8,513 nucleotides of DNA from Bacteroides sp. UBA939 (GCF_002293435.1 NZ_DBDF01000116.1:1-8513), one strand, 5' to 3'; shown: positions 1 through 5,219, numbered from the stretch's first letter. Numbers and translations: made by a program. Notes: generated from the sequence alone by a model not told the origin.

Positions 1-13
1 CCATAATGGTATA

Positions 14-25
14 TTTAACGGGCAA
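14..25 (-). repeat. 12-bp direct repeat, copy 1 (leader of a gene cut off by the window edge)
   Basis: On the minus strand this reads TTGCCCGTTAAA and is followed 9 nt later by an ATG at 4-2, which would start a gene running off the left end of the window. The same 12 bases occur at 798-809, 10 nt before the likely start of the lectin-like gene. The identity and similar spacing are seen directly. A shared translation or promoter leader, or cassette duplication, is inference. Confidence 0.5.
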
Positions 26-41
26 AAGAATGGATACAGAA

Positions 42-67
42 ATAGCGGAGAATTATTTCCCCGCTAT
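42..67 (-). terminator. Hairpin 18 nt downstream of the lectin-like gene
   Basis: On the transcribed (minus) strand an 11-bp stem, ATAGCGGGGAA paired with TTCTCCGCTAT (one G-U pair), closes a 4-nt ATAA loop. Only a short TTTCT tract follows, so it is a weak intrinsic terminator. A GC-containing stem with a 4-nt loop just 3' of a variable region also resembles the hairpins that help retrohoming in DGRs such as that of phage BPP-1. The sequence does not decide between the two roles. Confidence 0.55.
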
Positions 68-85
68 AGGATGAAAAAATATTGA

Positions 86-787
86 TTAAAATAATGTCGA
101 GACCGCGCGTACATAACACTGACTTGTCACCTTATTAGCGAGACCTATGTACCCACTCATAAGGTTCAAATGCCAGGCGCGCGTGCTACTGCATTCGGTA
201 CTGCACCAATATGCCGCTTCTCGCACTTGGGTAGCACCAGCGATGAGACTTAATGCGTAGTTTATTCTGGTAAGGTTTGCGTAAATCATCATCAGTTCAC
301 CCATTGACGGCAGCCACCATTTACCAGCCGTCAGTGCGGCATTTGCATACAAGTTGCAAAAGCCGGGTGCGTAGCTGGCTGTATTGGTTATAGCACCGGA
401 AATTGACGCAGCTATCTGTGCATCTGTATTTGCTTTCCCCTCCCAGTCGTTTATTACTATAGAGTAGTCGGCGGTAGTTATACCGCCACCGCTAATGGCT
501 GCACTACTCCAGATTAACATCGTACTGGCTTCGTTTGGTGCGACTACTAATACTTTTCCACCCTCTATAATTACCACGCCGTCGGCTACTTCGCCGTTTG
601 CTTGTAGCGCTGCCCACTTGTGCGGTTTAGCCATAAACATGAGGTTGTCACTTTTCCGATGGTACATGATACGTATACCATCTGTTGATATTATGGCGGT
701 AGCAAAACCGGTCGGTATTCCTACTATGCCTTCTATGATACCGGCATTTTGCTGGAGTGCATCATTTATATTAATCTTCTCTATCAT
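86..787 (-). CDS. C-type-lectin-like phage surface/tail protein, probable DGR target
   Basis: A 233-aa protein if it starts at the ATG at 787. The frame is open to an ATG at 874, but that would run through the promoter and start of the divergent recombinase, and the upstream stretch reads like leader DNA. The N-terminal half is not recognised. From about residue 114 on it resembles the DUF1566/formylglycine-enzyme-like C-type lectin fold: DWEGKANT, then WWLPSMGEL at 157-165, YWCSTE at 193-198, an AW pair, and YVRAV near the end. That layout (W-LPS-GE, WSSTE, AW, VRAV) is typical of phage receptor-binding tips and DGR variable proteins. The last 41 residues carry many small or polar residues at positions usually diversified. 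Likely role is adhesion to a host surface. A cell-surface adhesin is possible but less likely beside an invertase and lysis genes. Confidence 0.75.
   Translation of the reverse strand: MIEKININDALQQNAGIIEGIVGIPTGFATAIISTDGIRIMYHRKSDNLMFMAKPHKWAALQANGEVADGVVIIEGGKVLVVAPNEASTMLIWSSAAISGGGITTADYSIVINDWEGKANTDAQIAASISGAITNTASYAPGFCNLYANAALTAGKWWLPSMGELMMIYANLTRINYALSLIAGATQVREAAYWCSTECSSTRAWHLNLMSGYIGLANKVTSQCYVRAVSTLF
92..211 (-). other. Putative DGR variable region (VR) at the 3' end of the lectin-like gene
   Basis: The terminal segment from YWCSTE to VRAV alternates fixed residues (W, STE, AW, L, G, K, YVRAV) with scattered C, S, R, H, Y, G, L, A, N residues. Many of these use codons of form NNC or NNT (TGC, AGT, CGC, CAT, TAC, GGT, CTC, GCT, AAT, TGT), as expected if an AAY-rich template had its adenines randomised. 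The usual WSSTE motif reads WCSTE here, which AGC to TGC (an A-to-T change) would explain. The 3' end has a GC-rich stretch (GCGCGGTCTC) like an initiation-of-mutagenic-homing site. No template repeat or reverse transcriptase lies in the window, so the exact VR limits are estimates. Confidence 0.5.
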
Positions 788-797
788 ATCCGTTACT

Positions 798-809
798 TTT
801 AACGGGCAA
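798..809 (-). repeat. 12-bp direct repeat, copy 2 (leader of the lectin-like gene)
   Basis: TTGCCCGTTAAA on the minus strand, 10 nt before the ATG at 787-785, is identical to the copy at 14-25. It supports 787 as the true start, because the other copy sits the same distance before an ATG. Confidence 0.5.
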
Positions 810-820
810 TTAAAACATGA

Positions 821-852
821 TTTGTTCCGGTGAAAGGATAGTACTACCTTCG
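821..852 (+). promoter_or_regulatory. Probable promoter of the serine recombinase, with a dyad over the -7 element
   Basis: TTTG (821-824), a 20-nt spacer, and TACCTTCG (845-852) differ by one base from the Bacteroidales pattern TTTG-N19-21-TAnnTTTG. Transcription would begin only a few bases before the ATG at 862, giving a nearly leaderless message. A dyad, AAGG-A-TAGTACTA-CCTT (834-850), lies over the spacer and -7 element and could bind the recombinase itself or a repressor. Confidence 0.45.
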
Positions 853-861
853 CAGGCAAAA

Positions 862-1482
862 ATGGTTTACGCATATATTCGTGTCAGTACCGACAAACAG
901 ACTGTCGAGAATCAACGATTTGAGATTCAGAATTTCGCAAATGAAAGAAGGTTAGTAATAGATAAATGGGTATCTGAAACCGTATCAGGAACCAAGGCAG
1001 CCAAGGATAGAAAACTGGGGCCTTTACTAAAGAAAATGAAGAAAGGGGATACACTTATTCTCTCAGAGATTAGCCGGTTGGGAAGGAATCTTATGAGTAT
1101 CATGTCAATGCTCAACCTCTGTATGACAAAAGAGACATTCGTGCTGACGGTTAAGGAGAAGTACGAGCTGGGTAATAATATCAATAGTCAGGTGTTAGCA
1201 TTCGCTTTCGGCTTGTCTGCTCAGATTGAGCGTGACCTTATCAGTCAGCGCACCAAGGAAGGGCTTGCCCGGCGTAAGGCAGCCGGTCAGCAACTTGGTC
1301 GAAAGAAAGGAGATAAGAACTCACATTATAAGCTATCAGGAAAGGAAAAACTTATCCTCACCATGCTTGAATATAAGTATTCAAAAGCAGCTATCTGCCG
1401 GAAGCTTAAATGCAATATAAAAACGCTTGATGAGCATTTGATAAGAATGAGAGAAAAGCCTTGTAAATCAGAAGATAATTAG
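862..1482 (+). CDS. Serine recombinase, DNA invertase (Hin/Gin/Pin type)
   Basis: A 206-aa small serine recombinase, close to the 190-193 aa of Hin and Gin. The catalytic N-terminal domain opens MVYAYIRVSTDKQT with nucleophile Ser9 and Arg7; SRLGRN supplies conserved arginines. The long E-helix region IERDLISQRTKEGLARRKA matches the dimer/DNA-contact helix of the family, and a C-terminal helix-turn-helix spans about residues 158-195. In this family the enzyme makes double-strand cuts through a phosphoserine link and inverts DNA between two short inverted sites. An upstream ATG at 817 exists but precedes the probable promoter. It is divergent from the lectin-like gene, a position typical of invertases that switch tail-fibre alternatives. 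Only half of a candidate crossover region is visible, and resolvase activity cannot be excluded. Confidence 0.9.
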   Translation: MVYAYIRVSTDKQTVENQRFEIQNFANERRLVIDKWVSETVSGTKAAKDRKLGPLLKKMKKGDTLILSEISRLGRNLMSIMSMLNLCMTKETFVLTVKEKYELGNNINSQVLAFAFGLSAQIERDLISQRTKEGLARRKAAGQQLGRKKGDKNSHYKLSGKEKLILTMLEYKYSKAAICRKLKCNIKTLDEHLIRMREKPCKSEDN

Positions 1483-1490
1483 TACATTTG
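1460..1490 (+). promoter_or_regulatory. Candidate promoter ahead of the lysis cassette
   Basis: CTTG (1460-1463), a 19-nt spacer, and TACATTTG (1483-1490) match TTTG-N19-21-TAnnTTTG with one mismatch. It overlaps the recombinase stop codon and lies just before a strong terminator. I found no better plus-strand promoter before the holin gene at 1651, so lysis transcription may start here and need read-through of the terminator. Confidence 0.45.
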
Positions 1491-1502
1491 CAATGTGATT
1501 AT

Positions 1503-1538
1503 GCCCATTGACAGCCCGTGTTGTCGATGGGCTTTTTT
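1503..1538 (+). terminator. Intrinsic terminator after the serine recombinase
   Basis: An 11-bp stem, GCCCATTGACA with TGTCGATGGGC (one G-U pair), an 8-nt loop, and six T residues. It starts 20 nt after the recombinase stop. It would end recombinase transcripts and also truncate transcripts from the 1460-1490 promoter to about 40 nt. Confidence 0.85.
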
Positions 1539-1544
1539 GTGCCT

Positions 1545-1580
1545 AAAAAAATCCCGCCAGACTTTCACAAGCCGGACGGG
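1545..1580 (-). terminator. Probable minus-strand terminator facing the previous one
   Basis: On the minus strand, CCCGTC pairs with GGCGGG (one G-U pair) over a long loop, followed by seven T residues (A-run 1545-1551 on plus). It would stop leftward transcription from the lysis region before it runs antisense into the recombinase. The stem is short, so confidence is moderate. Confidence 0.45.
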
Positions 1581-1650
1581 AAACAACTAACATCATTATC
1601 TTATGATAATATGCAAAAGTAGTATTAATTATTATATAGAGAAGCAAGAA

Positions 1651-2124
1651 ATGAAAGGATTTAATGAACTATTTGTAGTCGGATGGATGCTTTTCGGCAT
1701 CTACATCGAAGTATTTATCATGATACTTGCCGACTTGTGGAGCGGTATCCGTAAAGCGAAGATACGCGGCGAGATACGCTCCAGTTATGGGTATAAGAAG
1801 ACTATCGACAAGATAGCCAGGTATTATAACGCTATGATTGCCCTGACGGTGATTGATATCATGCAGATGGGCGGCGTGTGGTATCTGGATGGTTACTATG
1901 GCTGGTCTATACCTATATTCCCGGTAATCACATTGCTGGGGGCGTTGGGTATCTCACTGGTGGAGCTGAAGTCTATCTATGAAAAGGCTGACGAGAAAGT
2001 AAAGGGTGATTATAAGGGTGTGGCGGTACTTGCCGCGGAGATAGTTAAACACAAAACTGATCCGGCAGAGATAGCAGCGGCGATAATGGATTATATGAAG
2101 AATGAAGATAAGGAGGAAAAGTAA
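1651..2124 (+). CDS. Probable phage holin
   Basis: A 157-aa protein using the ATG at 1651; an upstream in-frame ATG at 1603 would add 16 polar residues with no family look. Hydrophobic segments lie at about 7-27, 58-75 and 85-102, with a charged tail of about 50 residues ending NEDKEEK. The run ADLWSGIRKAKIRGEIRSS then YGYKKTIDKIARYYNAM resembles the phage holin / toxin-secretion holin family (Phage_holin_4), which has a D-x-x-x-G motif after the first membrane segment and a K-rich loop before the second. Its expected role is timed permeabilisation of the inner membrane so the endolysin can reach the wall. It overlaps the amidase gene by one base, in the classic holin-endolysin order. The family is recognised from pattern, not by a search. 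Confidence 0.75.
   Translation: MKGFNELFVVGWMLFGIYIEVFIMILADLWSGIRKAKIRGEIRSSYGYKKTIDKIARYYNAMIALTVIDIMQMGGVWYLDGYYGWSIPIFPVITLLGALGISLVELKSIYEKADEKVKGDYKGVAVLAAEIVKHKTDPAEIAAAIMDYMKNEDKEEK
2111..2116 (+). promoter_or_regulatory. Full AGGAGG ribosome-binding site before the amidase
   Basis: AGGAGG lies 7 nt before the ATG at 2124, inside the holin reading frame. Such a complete Shine-Dalgarno sequence stands out here, as the other genes in the window have weak A-rich leaders. Confidence 0.6.
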
Positions 2125-2624
2125 TGAAGAAGAACGAGATTGATTCTATCATCATCCATTGCTCGGCTACACGCGTCGAGCAGAATTTGTGCGCAAAGGA
2201 CATTGACCGTATGCACAAGCAGAGAGGGTTTAACCAAATCGGTTATAACTTCATTATCAATTTAGACGGAACCGTTGAAACCGGTCGCCCGCTGTCCATC
2301 GACGGGGCGCATTGCAATACAAAGGGGTTCTCCAGTGCTTCATATAACAAACATTCGATAGGCATCTGCTATATCGGCGGGCTGGATGCTAACGGTAAGC
2401 CGGCGGATACTCGTACTGATGCGCAGAAAGCAGCCCTCCGTGATCTCATTGCCAAACTTTGCAAGGAGTACCAAATCATTGAATTACTCGGACACAGAGA
2501 TACATCGCCTGACATTAACGATAGTGGCGAAGTCGAACCGGCGGAATACATCAAAGCGTGTCCGTGCTTTGATGTTAGGAGTGAGTTTAGTAATTTTTTA
2601 CGTAATGTAGTAATCAGGCCATGA
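2124..2624 (+). CDS. N-acetylmuramoyl-L-alanine amidase (phage endolysin, T7-lysozyme/Amidase_2 type)
   Basis: A 166-aa single-domain enzyme that cuts the bond between muramic acid and the first L-alanine of the peptide stem. The zinc ligands expected from T7 lysozyme are all present: His12 in IIIHCSAT, His124 in LLGHRD, and Cys146 in the KACPCFDV motif. Tyr41 (IGYNF) and Lys144 match the catalytic Tyr46 and Lys128 of T7 lysozyme. There is no signal peptide, so export should depend on the holin. Length (T7 lysozyme is about 150 aa) shows it is complete, with no separate wall-binding domain. The start overlaps the holin stop (TAATG) and the stop overlaps the next start (ATGA), so the three genes are translationally coupled. 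Confidence 0.95.
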   Translation: MKKNEIDSIIIHCSATRVEQNLCAKDIDRMHKQRGFNQIGYNFIINLDGTVETGRPLSIDGAHCNTKGFSSASYNKHSIGICYIGGLDANGKPADTRTDAQKAALRDLIAKLCKEYQIIELLGHRDTSPDINDSGEVEPAEYIKACPCFDVRSEFSNFLRNVVIRP

Positions 2625-3058
2625 GAGAGTCTGATGTAATAGAAATGCGCCGGTTGTCCATTGTCGGACTACTCGCGTTGGTAGCGATGGGGATAGTCAT
2701 GTCGCTTGCCGGATGTTCTCCGGTACGGTATGTGCCGATTGAAAGTGTCAAGTATGATAGTGTATATATTAATAAGATACAGTATGACAGCATCTATCAC
2801 CGGGATAGTATCTACGTCGAAAAAAACGGTGATACGACTACGATATACAAGGATAGATACCTGTATAAGTACTTGTTCAGAACCGATACAGTGCAGGTGA
2901 CAAGGGTGGATAGTGTACAGGTGCCCTATCCCGTAGAGAAGAAGCTAACCAGGTGGCAAAAGATTAAGATAGAACTGGGTGGTTGGTCAATGGGTATCAT
3001 TCTGTCTTTTGCTATTATTATAGTAGGCTGGCTTATATTTAGGATGCGAAGAAAGTAG
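2621..3058 (+). CDS. Lipoprotein with C-terminal membrane anchor, candidate unimolecular spanin
   Basis: A 145-aa protein. A lipoprotein signal ends in the lipobox LAGC, with the modified Cys at residue 32; Ser follows. The better signal peptide starts at the second Met (2645: MRRLSIVGLLALV), while the first ATG overlaps the amidase stop in ATGA. About 90 residues follow, rich in alternating Tyr/Asp/Ser/Val/Ile (YDSVYINK, YDSIYHRDSIYVEK), predicted to be beta-strand. A membrane segment spans about 122-140 (WSMGIILSFAIIIVGWLIF) with a basic end, RMRRK. An N-terminal lipid anchor plus a C-terminal transmembrane helix is the defining plan of u-spanins such as phage T1 gp11, which link outer and inner membranes and fuse them at lysis. 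Position after holin and amidase fits. Sequence homology to a known spanin is not claimed. Confidence 0.7.
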   Translation: MRESDVIEMRRLSIVGLLALVAMGIVMSLAGCSPVRYVPIESVKYDSVYINKIQYDSIYHRDSIYVEKNGDTTTIYKDRYLYKYLFRTDTVQVTRVDSVQVPYPVEKKLTRWQKIKIELGGWSMGIILSFAIIIVGWLIFRMRRK

Positions 3059-3075
3059 TATCTTTGCAAGGTAGA

Positions 3076-3130
3076 AGTGCTTATCATAAATAAGTATTGA
3101 GCCTCAGTCTTGCGGGATTGGGGCTTATTT
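3076..3130 (+). terminator. Terminator region after the lysis cassette (two stem-loops)
   Basis: A first stem, AGTGCTTAT (3076-3084) with ATAAGTATT (3090-3098), is weak (two G-U pairs). A second, GCCTCAGTC (3101-3109) with GATTGGGGC (3116-3124), has a 6-nt loop and is followed by TTATTT. It probably ends the lysis transcript. A TATCTTTG box at 3059-3066 overlaps the end of the lipoprotein gene, but I see no good -33 partner. Confidence 0.65.
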
Positions 3131-3149
3131 CTTAATAAATGCTAAATTG

Positions 3150-3186
3150 TAATACAATTATTTGTACCATACAAATAATTGTATTA
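3150..3186. promoter_or_regulatory. Large perfect inverted repeat (operator) over a promoter
   Basis: The 17-nt arms 3150-3166 and 3170-3186 are perfect complements around CCA. Half-sites of form ATTGTA/TACAAT and TTTGTA/TACAAA recur; an extra ATTGTA at 3146-3151 forms a second dyad with TACAAT at 3153-3158. The arms cover the -33 element and reach the -7 element of the promoter, so a bound protein would block RNA polymerase. The best candidate ligands are the products of the two genes just downstream (autoregulation). Confidence 0.8.
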
Positions 3187-3192
3187 TCTTTG
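3161..3192 (+). promoter_or_regulatory. Bacteroidales-type promoter of the regulatory pair
   Basis: TTTG (3161-3164), a 20-nt spacer, and TATCTTTG (3185-3192) are a full match to the consensus. The start codon at 3220 lies 27 nt beyond the -7 element, leaving a leader of about 20 nt (AATAAAGCAATAAGA type). Confidence 0.85.
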
Positions 3193-3219
3193 TTGCATAA
3201 GAAATAAAGCAATAAGAAT

Positions 3220-3654
3220 ATGAGCAAGTATTATCAAATAAATGGTTTAAAAGTGAGAGTCTCAGACCATGAGCCTAACACTTCTTTAAGAGGTTCAAGC
3301 GATATTTATCTTTATGTAAAATCGGCCTGTAACGAGTTGCTTTCTATCGAAAACCAAATAGAGGCTATCTGTGACAAAAATGGATATAACATCTCTGATT
3401 TCCAGGCAGTAATAAACGACTGGAAAGATGGTACTTATGATATACATGCTTTTGATAGTGTAGCTGAAGAGGTGGAGAACAATACTCCTTGCAGCGTGGT
3501 TCCTGAACTAATTGCGGCAACCCGAAAAAATAATAATGAAATATTGAAAGGGTATTCATTATCAAGATTTGCAAAGCGCTCTGAAATAAAGGCTTTATCT
3601 GAGCAAACAGGGGTATCACAAAGTTATATAAAGAAATACTTTAATATTAGATAA
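3220..3654 (+). CDS. Unknown 144-aa protein with possible C-terminal helix-turn-helix
   Basis: Not recognised as a named family. It has no signal peptide or membrane segment, so it should be cytoplasmic. The C-terminal residues 113-144 (SLSRFAKRSEIKALSEQTG then VSQSYIKKYFNIR) look like a helix-turn-helix with the pattern ALSEQTGVSQSYIKKY, suggesting DNA binding. The acidic middle (FDSVAEEVENN) and N-terminal part hold no motif I can assign. It is the first gene of a two-gene operon, one base before the next start, under a promoter with an overlapping operator. That suits a phage or plasmid regulator, or one half of a toxin-antitoxin or immunity pair. Start chosen at 3220: the first ATG after the promoter. 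Confidence 0.7.
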   Translation: MSKYYQINGLKVRVSDHEPNTSLRGSSDIYLYVKSACNELLSIENQIEAICDKNGYNISDFQAVINDWKDGTYDIHAFDSVAEEVENNTPCSVVPELIAATRKNNNEILKGYSLSRFAKRSEIKALSEQTGVSQSYIKKYFNIR

Positions 3655-3655
3655 T

Positions 3656-3946
3656 ATGGATAAGCAAAGTTACAGAGAAGTCTTAGGACAAAGGTTGAAA
3701 GAATTTAGAGAAGATAGAAATCTATCAATGTATGCCGTTGCCCAGCGAGGGGGGATTAGAATCGACCAAGTTAAAGCAGTAGAAGAAGGTGTAACCAACT
3801 ATACAATAGATGTCTTTCTCGGATATATCTCAGGTTCTGAGTTGTATATGTATTTTTCTATAAAAGAAAATACAGAAGCAATGCCGGATTTTAAAGAGTT
3901 GATAGATGCCGGTAGTAAATCTCATCCAGATAAGGCAGCCGAATAA
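3656..3946 (+). CDS. Xre-family-like helix-turn-helix protein
   Basis: A 96-aa protein. Residues about 10-50 (LGQRLKEFREDRNLSMYAVA then GIRIDQVKAVEEGVTNYTID) match the Cro/C1 helix-turn-helix pattern: basic helix 1, the A-x-x-G/S turn, recognition helix, then the glu-rich EEG motif before the last helix. The tail (about 75-96) is hydrophilic. It follows the 144-aa gene by one base and was presumably made from the same message, so it may be the repressor acting on 3150-3186. The last codons form the left arm of the terminator. A lysogeny switch, immunity regulator or antitoxin are all possible; the sequence does not choose. Confidence 0.8.
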   Translation: MDKQSYREVLGQRLKEFREDRNLSMYAVAQRGGIRIDQVKAVEEGVTNYTIDVFLGYISGSELYMYFSIKENTEAMPDFKELIDAGSKSHPDKAAE

Positions 3947-3958
3947 GCTGCCTTTTTT
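3932..3958 (+). terminator. Intrinsic terminator of the regulatory pair, overlapping the stop codon
   Basis: AAGGCAGC (3932-3939) pairs perfectly with GCTGCCTT (3947-3954), followed by a run of six T (3953-3958). The TAA stop lies in the 7-nt loop. Confidence 0.9.
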
Positions 3959-3963
3959 AATTC

Positions 3964-4015
3964 GTGCAGATGCAATGATTTTGTGCAGTTCTGTACAAAA
4001 AACGTGCATCTGTAT
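3964..4015. repeat. Nested inverted repeat between convergent genes
   Basis: Outer arms CAGATGCA (3967-3974) and TGCATCTG (4005-4012) enclose inner arms TTTTGTGCAG (3979-3988) and CTGTACAAAA (3991-4000, one G-U/A-C mismatch pair). GTGCA occurs three times (3964, 3982, 4004). It may be a bidirectional transcription barrier between the Xre-like gene and the integrase gene, or protein-binding arms. Function unknown. Confidence 0.55.
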
Positions 4016-4042
4016 TTGTTTGTAACTCAACGGCTTAGATTG

Positions 4043-4056
4043 CTTTCGTACGAAAG
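4043..4056. repeat. 14-bp perfect palindrome just after the integrase stop
   Basis: CTTTCGTACGAAAG is self-complementary and ends 2 nt from the integrase TAG. No T-tract follows on the minus strand, so it is not a standard terminator; it may be a stabilising 3' hairpin or a protein site. Confidence 0.5.
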
Positions 4057-4058
4057 TA

Positions 4059-5219
4059 CTAAATTTGAAAGCTATTGAAGCATTGTACCCCTTCACGTTT
4101 TGACTCGTCCATGACGTGAGCATATACGAGCGTTTCTTTCATATCTGAGTGTCCTAACAGTTCTTTGAGCGCTGCAAGATCTTTTGTGTGCCTTAGGTAA
4201 ATTGTTGCAAATGTATGCCGCCCAACCTTGTGAGTAAGGGGTTTATCTATTTCGGCAATGGTGGCGATATCTTTCAAATTACGATTCATTGTTTGATCTG
4301 CCTGGATAACCTCGAATAAAGGTCCTTTCTTCCTGGTACCTACAATCTTGGATAACAAGTTCCGGAGTGGAGTGGATATCGGAATCTGTATCGGTTCCGG
4401 CTTACTGTTCCGGAGTTTCATCCGGAAATAAGTGAAATAGTCTTCAGTAAACTGCTCCAGTTGTAGTTTCTTTGCATCCCCAATATGTAAGCTGCTGAAG
4501 CACATGAATAGAAAGAATTCTAGTGTTTTATGCAGTTTATATTCCAACCCGCCTATATTATATAACGATACGAGCGTGGATAGTTCTTCTTCATTAAGGT
4601 AAACACAGGTAGATGTGACTCTTTTAATAGACCATTCCGTAAATGGGTTCTCTGCCATGTATCCGGCTTTATACGCAGCTAACACATATTTTTTGATGAT
4701 GGCCATGTTTTTATATGCCGTATTTGTGTTGTTGTCCAGTTCTCTCCGGAGATAGGCAAAATACACATCCAACCAATCGCGTGTTATATCGTCAAAGATT
4801 AGGTTAGCATTGAAATCTTTCATTTTACGAATAACACTCATGTGAGTATTGAGTGTTGTTAGTTCCGTGCGATGGGAGATCTTCTTCATATAATCTACGA
4901 CGAAATCGAAAAAAGTATCGTAATCGGATGGGCGGTTGTATTCACGCATAAAAAGGTCACGGGATAGTTTTCTATCCCTGAGACGGTATTTCACAAATAC
5001 GTTGTTGACACGTGCCAGGATTGTTTCTATAATCAGATTCTTGTCGGCTGCTTGTTTGTCTCCTGCAGTGACTATATTCTTTTTCTCATTCCAATGTTTC
5101 ACCTCTACCGCGATTTTAGTAGAGAAGTTGATTTTCTGGCGCTGGACATAAAAGGAAATCCATACGACACCAGAGGCGTCGTTACCATATTTGCGGAGGT
5201 ATATTTTAATGCTCTTCAT
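4059..5219 (-). CDS. Tyrosine recombinase (phage integrase) with altered catalytic residues
   Basis: A 386-aa integrase of the Bacteroidetes type, complete in length: an arm-binding N-terminal domain (about 1-90, beginning MKSIKIYLRK), a helical SAM-like core-binding domain (about 100-195) and a catalytic domain (about 205-386). The nucleophile is Tyr366 (TLVYAHV), with His357 (LLGHSD), Arg334 (RHTFAT) and the beta-hairpin Lys273 (NSKPEP). Two usual positions differ. The first arginine, normally in TGLRxSD, is His245 (SSLHIGD), and the HxxR histidine is Lys331 (KVGR). IntDOT of CTnDOT also lacks the first arginine (Ser instead) yet is active, so function is plausible. The gene points away from the tRNA-Cys, 152 bp from its 3' end, as expected for an integrase beside its attachment site. 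Confidence 0.93.
   Translation of the reverse strand: MKSIKIYLRKYGNDASGVVWISFYVQRQKINFSTKIAVEVKHWNEKKNIVTAGDKQAADKNLIIETILARVNNVFVKYRLRDRKLSRDLFMREYNRPSDYDTFFDFVVDYMKKISHRTELTTLNTHMSVIRKMKDFNANLIFDDITRDWLDVYFAYLRRELDNNTNTAYKNMAIIKKYVLAAYKAGYMAENPFTEWSIKRVTSTCVYLNEEELSTLVSLYNIGGLEYKLHKTLEFFLFMCFSSLHIGDAKKLQLEQFTEDYFTYFRMKLRNSKPEPIQIPISTPLRNLLSKIVGTRKKGPLFEVIQADQTMNRNLKDIATIAEIDKPLTHKVGRHTFATIYLRHTKDLAALKELLGHSDMKETLVYAHVMDESKREGVQCFNSFQI

Noticed and set aside
495..833. Plus-strand 112-aa open frame
   Set aside because: It is antisense to the lectin-like gene, has no promoter or family motif, and its composition mirrors the opposite strand.
788..874. N-terminal extension of the lectin-like gene to 874
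   Set aside because: It would overlap the recombinase promoter and first codons; the repeated leader 10 nt before the 787 ATG argues for the shorter form.
927..1184. 85-aa minus-strand frame within the recombinase
   Set aside because: Fully antisense to a clearly conserved gene; no start signal.
825..1580. Possible inverted partner sites for the invertase (GTGAAAGG near 831 and CTTTCAC near 1561)
   Set aside because: Only a 7-bp match plus a displaced CCGG; well within chance.
1613..1620. Minus-strand TACTTTTG box resembling a -7 promoter element
   Set aside because: No TTTG-like partner at 19-21 nt and no minus-strand gene to serve.
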